Positions 49,749-61,416 of a DNA stretch of 64,000 bases are shown in pieces. The position numbers were made by a program, and so were the translations under genes. The notes under the pieces are model-generated. The model had not been told where the DNA came from. It saw only the letters and a list, made by a program, of their open reading frames with translations, and did no database searches. Origin of the DNA: Pseudomonas sp. MF4836 (GTDB lineage: Bacteria; Pseudomonadota; Gammaproteobacteria; Pseudomonadales; Pseudomonadaceae); the NCBI RefSeq assembly GCF_002018875.1, contig NZ_MVOL01000005.1:310001-374000 (forward strand), in the 5' to 3' direction. Position 1 is the stretch's first letter, and every line of letters starts with the position of its first letter.

Positions 49749-49777
49749 AAACAAACATAGAGAACGTGGAGACACCC

Positions 49778-52669
<2,892 letters not shown>

Positions 52670-52704
52670 GCTGAACCTTTGAGCGCCGCCAGGCGCTTGA
52701 ACCG

Positions 52705-52744
52705 AACCCCCGATAGACCTCTGGTTTATCGGGGGTTTTCTTTT
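52705..52744 (+). terminator. Terminator of nrdA
   Basis: AACCCCCGATA pairs with TATCGGGGGTT (11 bp, loop of 11), followed by TTCTTTT. It separates nrdA from the macroglobulin gene. Confidence 0.9.
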
Positions 52745-52839
52745 GCTTGCAATTTACCGGTGACAACCGCTTAAACCAAGGTTTGTGGCGGTGTTCAGGT
52801 GTAAGATGGCGCGCCATTCAACTTCAGGGATTTTTTGCA

Positions 52840-55800
52840 ATGTTTGCCAGGTGCAGGGACGCAGCGCGCCGCCTTTTCGGCGTTTTATCAACCGTGGCAC
52901 GCCTGTTGTTCGGGCTGACCCTGTGGCTGGCGCAAAGCCTTCTTGGCCAATGGCACCCGCCCTATTGGCTGCGTAAACTGATTCCTGCACTGGGACGAGG
53001 CCTGACCGCCATCGGGCGCAAGGTCCAGGCCTACCCACGGCAATTTGCTGCCGGCATCGCGACCCTCGCCGTGCTGAGTGCCGGCGGCCTGTATGGCTGG
53101 CACTGGTACTCCAACCTACCGCAACCGCACACCGTGCATTACAGCGTGCAGAGCCCCAGCCTGACCGACTACACCCGGCAGCCGCTGCTTATCGACACCC
53201 TGCGTATCCGCTTCAATGAATCGGTGGCGCCCCTTGAAGCCATCAATCAACCCGTGACCGAAGGCATCACCCTGAGCCCGGCAGTCGCCGGCAGCTGGCG
53301 CTGGGTCGAGGACCGCACCCTGCAATTCACCCCGGACCAGGACTGGCCGATCGACGCCAAATACAGCGTCGAGCTGGCCAAGAAAAAGCTGCTGGCCGAT
53401 GGCGTGCTGTTGAGCCAGTACAGCAACACATTTTCCACCCCTGCATTCAGCGCCACCCTGGTTCAGAACGAGCTGTATCAGGACCCGGTCGACGCCAGCC
53501 TGAAACAGCAGGTCGCCACCTTCAGGTTCACCCACCCGGTGGATGAAGAGAGCGTACGCAAACGAATCAAGTTCTCCCTCGGCACCGGCCTGCAATACCG
53601 CGACCCAAAAGCCGCGAATCAGCCCGAGATCAGCTTCGACGCCTTCAAGCTGCAGGCCTATATCCGGTCTGCGGCGTTGGCCACGCCACTGGAAACCAAC
53701 CAGATCAGTCTGACCCTCGGCGAAGGGGTCAAGTCTCAACTGGGCGGCAACGCCACCCCTTCCTCGCAAACCCGCCTGGTGACGGTGCCCGGTCGCTATC
53801 GGCTGACCTTCAGCAACAGCGAAATCAACTTCGCCGACAATGATCGCGGCGAACCCGAGCCGGTGCTGATGTTCACCAGCTCCAGCGCCGTGGCCGACGA
53901 GGCGATTGCCGGCAAGGTCCAGGCCTGGCTGCTGCCGGAAAAACCCCAGGACGACCTCGCCCCCTGGTACGCCAAGGACATCGACGAAGCGCTGCTGGCT
54001 CGCTCGCAACCGATCAAGCTCAGCCATGTACCCAGTGTCGAGCCGCTCAATACCGAGCACGCCTTCAAGTTCAAGGCACCCACGGGGCGCACCCTCTATG
54101 TGCAAATCCCGGCGCGGATCGAGGCGATTGGCGGCTACCTGGCGAAAAACCCTACAACCTCATTGCTGAGCATGCCGGCCTACCCGCGCACCCTGCGTTT
54201 TCTATCCGATGGTGCCCTGCTCAGCCTCACCGGTGAAAAACGCGTAGGTTTCATGGCCCGTGGCGTGCCCGGCGCCCACGTAGAGATCGCCCGCGTCCTG
54301 CCCAACCAGCTGCAACACCTGGTCGACCAGAGCAGCGGCAGCTTTGCCCGCCCCAACTTTGCCAATGACTATTTCGACCGCATGGTCGAGCGCCAGTCCC
54401 TGGACATCCCGCTGTCCGCCAGCGATCCGTCCAAGACCCAATACGACAACGTCGACCTTGGCAGCTACCTCAGTGCCAACGGCGGTCGCCGCGGGATCTT
54501 CGTGCTCAAGCTCAGCGCCCAGGACCAACCGAGCCAGCGTACCTTCGACGGTTACTCGCAAAGCGCGACCAATGACCTGCGTTTTATCGTGGTCACGGAC
54601 CTTGGCATCATTGCCAAGCGCTCCAGCGACGGCAGCCATGACCTGTACGTGCAATCCATCGGCAGCGGCCTGCCGGTGGCCGAGGCCCAGGTCGAGATCA
54701 TCGGGCGCAACGGTTTGCCGGTCAGCAGTGGCAAGACCGACGCCCAGGGTCACGCGCACTTCGCCAAGCTCGACGAGCTGCGACGCGAGAAAACCCCGCT
54801 GATGTATGTGGTGACCCGCGGCAACGATCAGTCATTCCTGCCGATCGCCCGCCAGTCGCAACAGTTGGATCTGTCGCGCTTCGACGTCGGCGGCCTGCAG
54901 GAAGACGGCACCAGCAACCGCCTGAGCGCCTACCTGTTCAGCGACCGGGGCCTGTACCGCCCGGGCGAGACCGCACACCTGGGCATGATCGTGCGCAGTG
55001 GCGACTGGAAAGGTGCCTTGCAGGGCCTGCCGGTCGAACTGCTGATCACCGACCCACGGGGCCTGACGGTGGTGCGCGAGCCCCTGAAGCTGTCCTCCAG
55101 CGGTTTTGAAAGCTACGACTTTGCCAGCAGCGACGTGGCGCCGGCCGGCGATTACACCGCGACCCTGCAACTGATTGGCGACAAACAACTGCGTACCCAC
55201 CTGGGCAGCGTCAATTTCAAGGTCCGCGACTTCGAGCCCGACCGCCTGAAGGTCAGCCTGAGCCTGCACGACACCCCGGTCGCCGGTTGGATCGCGCCGG
55301 ATCAGGTCGAGGCCAAGGTCACTGCGCTGCACCTGTTCGGCGCGCCGGCCGCAGGGCGGCGGATCACCGCCAACCTGTCGCTGAACCCGGCACTGGCGGG
55401 GTTCGAGCGTTACCCCGAGTACCGCTTCCGCCTCAACGACTCGCTGACTGAAGCCAGCAGCGAAGACCTGGCGGAAACCACCGCCGACGACAATGGCCAG
55501 GCCGTGCTCGACCTGGACCTCAAGCGTTTTGCCAACAGCACCTACCGCCTGCAGGTCCTGACCCAGGTGTATGAGGCCGAGGGTGGGCGCAATGTGGCGG
55601 CGCAAAGTTCGTTGCTGGTGTCTTCGGCGCCCTACCTGATCGGGGTGAAGAGCCAGGACTCGCTGTCCTACGTGGCCAAGGGCACGGCGCGCCAGGTGCA
55701 ATGGCTGGCTGTCGGGCCGGACCTGAGCCCGCGTGCGGTTGAAGGCCTGGTCAGCCAGGTGATCGAACACCGCTACGTGTCGGTGCTGGTCAAGCAGGCC

Positions 55801-58686
55801 AATGGCACCTACAAGTACGAGTCACGCCTCAAGGACACGGCTCAACCCGCCTCGCCGCTGACGCTCACCGAGCAGGGCGCGACCCAGGTGCTGGACACCC
55901 AGACGCCGGGCGACTTCACCCTGCAACTCAAGGATGCCAACGGCAACCTGCTGAACCAGATCGACTACAGCGTCGCTGGCAAAGGCAACACTTCGCGTTC
56001 CCTGGAACGCAACGCCGAACTGCAACTGCGCCTCGACAAACGCAGCTACGCCAGCGGCGACGAGATCGCCATCAGCATTCGCGCGCCCTACACCGGCGCC
56101 GGGCTGATCACCATCGAGCGCGACAAGGTCTACAGCCAGCAGTGGTTCAAGGCCGACAGCACCAACAGCGTGCAGCACATCCGGGTGCCCAAGGGCCTGG
56201 AGGGCAACGCCTACGTCAACGTGCAGTTCGTGCGTGACATCGGCTCGTCCGAGGTCTACATGAGCCCGCTGTCCTATGGCGTGGTGCCCTTCAGCATCAA
56301 CCTCGATGCGCGCCGCATGCCGCTGAAAGTCGAAGGCCCGGCGCAAATCGAACCGGGGCAAGTGCTGGATATCAAGGTCAGCAACGACCGGCCGACCCGC
56401 GCGGTGATCTATGCGGTCGATGAAGGCATCCTGCAGGTTGCGCGCTACAAGGCGCCCGATCCGCTGGGCTTCTTCTTCCAGAAACGCGCCCTGGAAGTCG
56501 GCACCAGCCAGATCCTCGACCTGATCCTGCCGGAGTTCAGCCGCCTGCTCAGTGGCGCAGCCCCGGGTGGCGACACCGAGGGCGCCCTGGCGTCGCACCT
56601 CAACCCGTTCAAGCGCAAGCACCAGCCGCCTGTGGCCTGGTGGTCGGGGGTGGTGGACCTGCCGGCGGGCGAAAGCGTGCTGCACTACCAACTGCCGGAC
56701 AACTTCAACGGCAAGCTGCACCTGTTCGCCGTGGCGGTGGACGCCAACAGCGTCGGCGTCAGTGAAGGCGCGAGCGAGGTGCGCGGCCCGCTGGTGATCA
56801 CGCCGAACGTGCCGGCCTTTGTCGCCCCTGGGGATATTTTCACGGTCAGCGCTGGGGTCTTCAGCAACCTGGAAGTCGATACCGCCGTGAAGTTCGAGCT
56901 GCAAACCAGCGCCGGACTGCAGGTCGAAGGCGAACCCGGGAGCACGCTGCAACTGCAACCGCGCAAGGAAGGCGTGGCGCAGTTCCGGATCAAGGTCCTG
57001 GAAAACCTCGGCTCCGCCGACCTGCGCTTTATCGCGGTCTTGCCCGACGGCAAACGAATCCAGGTCGCGGAAACCACCTCGGTCCGCCCCTTGAGCGAAC
57101 ACCGGGTGGCCCTGACCCTCGGCCGCTTTGAAGGCGCCAGCCAGGAACTGCTGCCGACCCGCAATCTGTTCAGCGAGTTGCGCAATGTCCAGGTGGGTGT
57201 TGCCGCGTCGCCACTGGTATGGGCCGACGGCCTGAAACACTACCTGGACGACTACGCCTACGCCTGCACCGAGCAACTGGTGTCCAAAGCCATGCCGGCG
57301 CTGATCTGGCGCGATGCGCAAGCGAGCGTGCCATCCACACAGGGCTTCGACGGCCTGCTGCGGGTACTGCGCCAGCGGCAGAACCAGGCCGGCGGCTTCG
57401 GCTTGTGGGCGGCCAACCCACAGGTCACGCCCTATGCCAGCCTGTACGCCACCGACTTCCTGATCGAAGCCCGCGAACGCGGCCTGGCCGTGCCCGCCGA
57501 CCTGCTGGAGCGGGCCAATGCCTACCTGACCGAGATCGCCAATGGTCCGAGCGAAGGCCTGCAGGAATTGCGCAACCGCGCCTACGCCAGCTACCTGCTG
57601 AGCCGCCAGGGGATCCTGGTCAGCGGTGCCCTGAGCGATATCCGCGAGCGTTACGAAACCTATCACCGCGATACCTGGCAGAACGACCTGGGCGCGGCCT
57701 ACCTGGCGGCCAGCTATAAGCTCCTGAAACAGGATCGCCTGGCCGATCGGCTGTTCCGCAAGCTTCCCTGGCGCACCCTGAACGACCGCTGGGATAGCGA
57801 CGGTTTGTATTACGACCCTCTGGTGCACGATGCCGAACACCTGCACCTGCTGAGCAAACACTTCCCCGACCTGGTCGACGAAGTGCCGCTCGAGTTGCTG
57901 GATAAACTCGGCAAGCGTCTCAACGAGCAGCGCTACAACTCACTGTCGGCCGCCCTGCTGTTGCGGGCGCTGGACAACTACGGGCAGCGCGCCGAGAGCG
58001 GCATGCACCTCAAGTCCAGCGCCTGGCTCAACGACAAGTCCCAGCAATTGCTGAACATGGTCGGCCAGCCACCGCGCAGTGCGGTGCCGGCGGCCACTGA
58101 AAAGCTGCTCCTGGAGAAGTCCTCCGGTCCTGCCGCGTTCTACATGCTCAGCGAAGCCGGTTTCGATCGCGGCGCCAACACCCAGCCCCTGAGCAATGGC
58201 CTGGAAGTGATCCATGACTACCTCGACCTCAAGGGCCAGCCGGTGACCCAGGTCAGCGTGGGCGATGAGTTCCTGGTGCGCCTGCGCCTGCGGGCCACCG
58301 AACATGACCAGGTGCAGCAAGTGGCCGTGGTCGACCTGTTGCCAGGTGGCGTCGAGCCGGTCTATCGCCTGCCGCCGCAGCCCAAGCAGCGCGACGAGGA
58401 GGATGAAGACCAGGAGCAATCGTCCGGCGATGACGACGAGGAATCCTGGCAAGCGCCGGTCGGTGAGAGCGAGTTGAGCAACTGGCAGCCGGAGTACATT
58501 GATGTGCGCGATGACCGTGTGGTGTTCTACGGCACCGTGCTGCGCGACGCCGCGACCTTTGTCTACCGCGTGCGCGCCACCAACGCCGGGACCTTCAACA
58601 CGCCGCCGGCGTATGCCGAAGGGCTCTACCAGACCACCCTGCAAGGACGTGGCAAGGTAGGCCAGCTTGAAATCGTCAAACCTTGA
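52840..58686 (+). CDS. Bacterial alpha-2-macroglobulin (YfhM-like), membrane anchored
   Basis: This 1948-aa protein traps proteases in the periplasm, probably protecting the cell wall. The N-terminus carries hydrophobic segments near residues 10-32 and 68-88, so it looks anchored by a helix; no lipobox is visible, unlike E. coli YfhM. Domains in order: MG1-like beta-sandwiches, the bait-region neighbourhood, the A2M domain (RGLYRPGETAHLGMIVRSG near residue 700), and a thioester domain with YACTEQLVSKAMP, where CTEQ (Cys1476-Gln1479) should form the reactive thioester. The receptor-like C-terminal part has an acidic stretch of about 20 residues (QRDEEDEDQEQSSGDDDEE) near residue 1852. It overlaps pbpC by 20 bases. 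Confidence 0.93.
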   Translation: MFARCRDAARRLFGVLSTVARLLFGLTLWLAQSLLGQWHPPYWLRKLIPALGRGLTAIGRKVQAYPRQFAAGIATLAVLSAGGLYGWHWYSNLPQPHTVHYSVQSPSLTDYTRQPLLIDTLRIRFNESVAPLEAINQPVTEGITLSPAVAGSWRWVEDRTLQFTPDQDWPIDAKYSVELAKKKLLADGVLLSQYSNTFSTPAFSATLVQNELYQDPVDASLKQQVATFRFTHPVDEESVRKRIKFSLGTGLQYRDPKAANQPEISFDAFKLQAYIRSAALATPLETNQISLTLGEGVKSQLGGNATPSSQTRLVTVPGRYRLTFSNSEINFADNDRGEPEPVLMFTSSSAVADEAIAGKVQAWLLPEKPQDDLAPWYAKDIDEALLARSQPIKLSHVPSVEPLNTEHAFKFKAPTGRTLYVQIPARIEAIGGYLAKNPTTSLLSMPAYPRTLRFLSDGALLSLTGEKRVGFMARGVPGAHVEIARVLPNQLQHLVDQSSGSFARPNFANDYFDRMVERQSLDIPLSASDPSKTQYDNVDLGSYLSANGGRRGIFVLKLSAQDQPSQRTFDGYSQSATNDLRFIVVTDLGIIAKRSSDGSHDLYVQSIGSGLPVAEAQVEIIGRNGLPVSSGKTDAQGHAHFAKLDELRREKTPLMYVVTRGNDQSFLPIARQSQQLDLSRFDVGGLQEDGTSNRLSAYLFSDRGLYRPGETAHLGMIVRSGDWKGALQGLPVELLITDPRGLTVVREPLKLSSSGFESYDFASSDVAPAGDYTATLQLIGDKQLRTHLGSVNFKVRDFEPDRLKVSLSLHDTPVAGWIAPDQVEAKVTALHLFGAPAAGRRITANLSLNPALAGFERYPEYRFRLNDSLTEASSEDLAETTADDNGQAVLDLDLKRFANSTYRLQVLTQVYEAEGGRNVAAQSSLLVSSAPYLIGVKSQDSLSYVAKGTARQVQWLAVGPDLSPRAVEGLVSQVIEHRYVSVLVKQANGTYKYESRLKDTAQPASPLTLTEQGATQVLDTQTPGDFTLQLKDANGNLLNQIDYSVAGKGNTSRSLERNAELQLRLDKRSYASGDEIAISIRAPYTGAGLITIERDKVYSQQWFKADSTNSVQHIRVPKGLEGNAYVNVQFVRDIGSSEVYMSPLSYGVVPFSINLDARRMPLKVEGPAQIEPGQVLDIKVSNDRPTRAVIYAVDEGILQVARYKAPDPLGFFFQKRALEVGTSQILDLILPEFSRLLSGAAPGGDTEGALASHLNPFKRKHQPPVAWWSGVVDLPAGESVLHYQLPDNFNGKLHLFAVAVDANSVGVSEGASEVRGPLVITPNVPAFVAPGDIFTVSAGVFSNLEVDTAVKFELQTSAGLQVEGEPGSTLQLQPRKEGVAQFRIKVLENLGSADLRFIAVLPDGKRIQVAETTSVRPLSEHRVALTLGRFEGASQELLPTRNLFSELRNVQVGVAASPLVWADGLKHYLDDYAYACTEQLVSKAMPALIWRDAQASVPSTQGFDGLLRVLRQRQNQAGGFGLWAANPQVTPYASLYATDFLIEARERGLAVPADLLERANAYLTEIANGPSEGLQELRNRAYASYLLSRQGILVSGALSDIRERYETYHRDTWQNDLGAAYLAASYKLLKQDRLADRLFRKLPWRTLNDRWDSDGLYYDPLVHDAEHLHLLSKHFPDLVDEVPLELLDKLGKRLNEQRYNSLSAALLLRALDNYGQRAESGMHLKSSAWLNDKSQQLLNMVGQPPRSAVPAATEKLLLEKSSGPAAFYMLSEAGFDRGANTQPLSNGLEVIHDYLDLKGQPVTQVSVGDEFLVRLRLRATEHDQVQQVAVVDLLPGGVEPVYRLPPQPKQRDEEDEDQEQSSGDDDEESWQAPVGESELSNWQPEYIDVRDDRVVFYGTVLRDAATFVYRVRATNAGTFNTPPAYAEGLYQTTLQGRGKVGQLEIVKP

Positions 58687-61018
58687 GCCCCAGCCCCAAC
58701 GCAGGCCCCTTGGACAGCGCTTGAAACCGCTGTTCAAGGGCCTGCTGCTGGGGGCAATCGGCCTGGGGCTGCTGCGGCTGTGGCCCCATGCACCGCTGCA
58801 ACAGGCGGCGCCTTCGTCGCGAGTGGTGCTGGCCGAGGATGGCACACTGCTGCGCATGACCCTTGCCAGCGATGGCCAATACCGTCTGTGGTTGCCTCTG
58901 GAGCGCATCTCGCCGTCACTGGTGCAGGCCCTCCTGCTCAAGGAGGACCGCAATTTCTACTACCACCCCGGGGTCAACCCGCCGGCGCTGTTGCGCGCTG
59001 CGCTGGCCACCTACAGCGGCGGGCTGCGCCAGGGCGGTTCGACCCTGAGCATGCAGCTGGCGCGCAGGCTGTATGACCTCAACACCCGACAGGTTCCCGG
59101 CAAGCTGCAACAGATGGTGCTGGCCCTGTGGCTGGAGGCGCGCTACAGCAAGCACGACATCCTCGAGGCCTACCTGAATCTGGCGCCCATGGGCGGCAAT
59201 ATCGAAGGCGCCGAGGCGGCCAGCCGTGTCTACTTCGCCAGGCCGGCAGCCCAGCTCTCGCTGTCGCAAGCCCTGGCCCTGGCGGTGATTCCGCAACAAC
59301 CCAACCGCCGCGCGGCCTTCACCGCCGACCTGCAACAGGCCCGGCTGCGCCTGATGGCTGCCTGGCGCGAGGCCTATCCGGATGACCCACGCAATCAAAG
59401 CCTGCTGGAATTGCCCCTGGAAGCCCGCAACCGCCAGCAATTACCGTTTCTTGCGCCGCACCTGAGCGAACAACTGCTGGCCGCCCACGCCGGCAGCGAG
59501 CTGAAAAGTACCCTCAACCTGCCTCTGCAACGCCTGCTGGAACGCCTGATCCAGGGTTATATCGGCGAAAAACACGACCTCGGCGTGGACAATGCGGCCG
59601 CCATCCTGCTCGATACCCGCGACCAGAGCGTCAAGGCCCTGGTCGGTTCAGCCGACTATTTCTCGCTGCCGATCCAGGGCCAGGTCAACGGCGTGCTGGC
59701 GCGACGCTCGCCGGGCTCGACCCTCAAGCCGTTTCTCTATGGGCTGGCGATCGACCAGGGGCTGATCCACCCCATGAGCATCCTCAGGGACATGCCGAGC
59801 AACTTCGGTTACTTCCAGCCGGAGAACTTCGATGGCAGTTTCATCGGCCCGCTGAACGCGCAGGAGGCGTTGATCCGCAGTCGCAACATTCCGGCGGTAT
59901 GGCTCGCTAGCCAGCTGAAAAACCCGACCCTCTACGACCTGCTGCAACGCTCCGGCGTCAAGGGGCTGCGCGCGCCAGGGCATTACGGCCTGGCCCTGGC
60001 CCTGGGCGGCGGAGAGATGAGCATGGAGGAACTGGCCCGGCTGTACCTGATGCTGGCCGGTGACGGCCACCTGCGACCGCTGCGTTACCTGAGCCAGCAG
60101 CCGACCGGCAACGGCGAGCAACTGCTCAGCCCGCAAGCGAGCTTTATGGTGCGCGACATGCTGCGCCACAACCCGCGTCCGGATGGGCTGCCGGCCGACA
60201 GCCGCGGCCGGCATTGGCGCACTGCGTGGAAGACCGGCACCTCCTGGGGGTTTCATGACGCCTGGAGCGCCGGACTGGTAGGCCCTTATGTGCTGGTGGT
60301 GTGGGTCGGCAATTTCGACGGCCGGCCCAACCCGCAGTTCATTGGGGCCAAGACCGCGGGGCCGCTGTTTTTCAGGATCGCCGACGCCCTGCCGCTGGCC
60401 CTGCCCACGGTCGCCGAGCGCGCCGACAAACCGCCGCCCGGGCTGACGCGGATCCAGGTGTGCAGCGCCTCGGGCGAACTGCCCAACCGCTGGTGCCCAC
60501 AAACCCGCAAGACCTGGTACATCCCCGGCGTATCACCGATCCGGGTGTCTAACCTGCATCGCCCAGTGCTGATCGACACCCGCACCGGCAAGGCCGCCTG
60601 CCCGCCGTTTGACCCGCAGTACACCCGCGAGGAGGTCTTCGAATTCTGGCCCAGCGATGTGCGCCGGCTATACCGCGCCGCCGGGTTGCCACGGCGCGCA
60701 GTGCCCAATGTGCTCAAGGCCTGCCAGCCCGAGCGCAATGCCGATCAGAGCGAGGCGCCACAAATACGCTCGCCGCTGACCCAGGTGACCTACAACCTGC
60801 GCCTGTCGCGGCCGGAAGAAAACATCCAGCTGAGCGCCAACGCCGCCAGCGACGCACGCCGGCTGTACTGGTTCGCCGACCAGACCCTGATCGGCCAGGG
60901 CCCACCCCAGGTCGGCCTCACCTGGCGACCACAAAGGTCCGCCAGCTATCAACTGCGAGTCACCGATGACCAGGGCCGCAGCGCCAGCCGCACCTTGAAC
61001 GTAGAGTTCCAACCCTGA
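58667..61018 (+). CDS. pbpC: Penicillin-binding protein 1C PbpC
   Basis: PBP1C is a bifunctional peptidoglycan glycosyltransferase/transpeptidase. The 783-aa protein has a cytoplasmic tail, TM near residues 24-42, a GT51 domain with LLKEDRNFYYHPGVNPPALL (catalytic glutamate) and RQGGSTLSMQLARRLY. The transpeptidase domain has SPGSTLKPFLYGLAID (SxxK with the serine nucleophile), SRN near residue 404 and WKTGTSWGFHDAWS. A C-terminal BiPBP_C domain follows from about residue 690. The start is uncertain: TTG 58667 is annotated here, overlapping the macroglobulin end by 20 bases; a later TTG near 58723 is possible. Pairing with alpha-2-macroglobulin is conserved. Confidence 0.94.
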   Translation: MKSSNLEPQPQRRPLGQRLKPLFKGLLLGAIGLGLLRLWPHAPLQQAAPSSRVVLAEDGTLLRMTLASDGQYRLWLPLERISPSLVQALLLKEDRNFYYHPGVNPPALLRAALATYSGGLRQGGSTLSMQLARRLYDLNTRQVPGKLQQMVLALWLEARYSKHDILEAYLNLAPMGGNIEGAEAASRVYFARPAAQLSLSQALALAVIPQQPNRRAAFTADLQQARLRLMAAWREAYPDDPRNQSLLELPLEARNRQQLPFLAPHLSEQLLAAHAGSELKSTLNLPLQRLLERLIQGYIGEKHDLGVDNAAAILLDTRDQSVKALVGSADYFSLPIQGQVNGVLARRSPGSTLKPFLYGLAIDQGLIHPMSILRDMPSNFGYFQPENFDGSFIGPLNAQEALIRSRNIPAVWLASQLKNPTLYDLLQRSGVKGLRAPGHYGLALALGGGEMSMEELARLYLMLAGDGHLRPLRYLSQQPTGNGEQLLSPQASFMVRDMLRHNPRPDGLPADSRGRHWRTAWKTGTSWGFHDAWSAGLVGPYVLVVWVGNFDGRPNPQFIGAKTAGPLFFRIADALPLALPTVAERADKPPPGLTRIQVCSASGELPNRWCPQTRKTWYIPGVSPIRVSNLHRPVLIDTRTGKAACPPFDPQYTREEVFEFWPSDVRRLYRAAGLPRRAVPNVLKACQPERNADQSEAPQIRSPLTQVTYNLRLSRPEENIQLSANAASDARRLYWFADQTLIGQGPPQVGLTWRPQRSASYQLRVTDDQGRSASRTLNVEFQP

Positions 61019-61023
61019 CCCAG

Positions 61024-61155
61024 CCTGTAGCCGCTGCCGAGCTTGACGAGGCTGCGCTGGGCCCTATCAGACGCTGGATTACATCAGGGAAAACTACAAC
61101 GTCTGCAAGAGCCAGCGTCCGAACGCGGCCCGAGCCTGGCGGCAGCGGCTACAGC
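61024..61155. repeat. Paired inverted REP-like elements
   Basis: TGTAGCCGCTGCCGAGC at the left and GGCAGCGGCTACAGC at the right are inverted copies, about 115 bases apart, of the same REP-type unit seen at 29044-29070. The pair resembles a BIME-like structure. The middle (61041-61140) has no gene I recognise. Confidence 0.6.
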
Positions 61156-61169
61156 GGCCCGAACCCGCG

Positions 61170-61241
61170 CTATCCCAAGCACACCCAGGCGAAGGTCATG
61201 CCGCAGAACAGCATCGGCAGGAGATCAAGAAAAACATTCAT
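61170..61241 (-). CDS. Possible 23-aa hydrophobic small protein
   Basis: The minus strand encodes MNVFLDLLPMLFCGMTFAWV followed by CLG and a stop. The composition (L, F, M, W, C with only one acidic residue) is that of a single membrane helix. AGGGAA lies about 10 bases before the ATG. The frame lies between the pbpC repeat region and the flgE terminator. No homologue is recognised with certainty; coding is inferred only from composition and ribosome-binding site. Confidence 0.4.
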   Translation of the reverse strand: MNVFLDLLPMLFCGMTFAWVCLG

Positions 61242-61346
61242 TCGGGCACGTTCCCTGTTGGCGAGTGCCAGCAATGTAGTCGCTGAATATGACAATTGTC
61301 TGTCGCGCCGCCGCTCGCCACTGCGCCCTGCCCAGCCCCAAAACAG

Positions 61347-61380
61347 AAAAGCCCTGCCGGCATGAACCGGCAGGGCTTTT
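61347..61380 (-). terminator. Terminator of the flg operon segment after flgE
   Basis: A perfect 14-bp stem, AAAAGCCCTGCCGG / CCGGCAGGGCTTTT, with a 6-base loop lies 37 bases past the flgE stop. Its minus-strand transcript ends in CTTTTC. Confidence 0.9.
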
Positions 61381-61416
61381 CGTGGCGAGTCGGGCTGAAT
61401 GATCAGCCCGCCAGCA

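Noticed and set aside
49467..49760. 97-codon ORF between the NrdR boxes and nrdA
   Set aside because: No convincing ribosome-binding site, no recognisable motif, low-complexity arginine/proline character; more likely leader RNA. Conservation would overturn this.
55822..57861. 679-codon ORF antisense to the macroglobulin gene
   Set aside because: Third-position shadow, no start signal and no domain.
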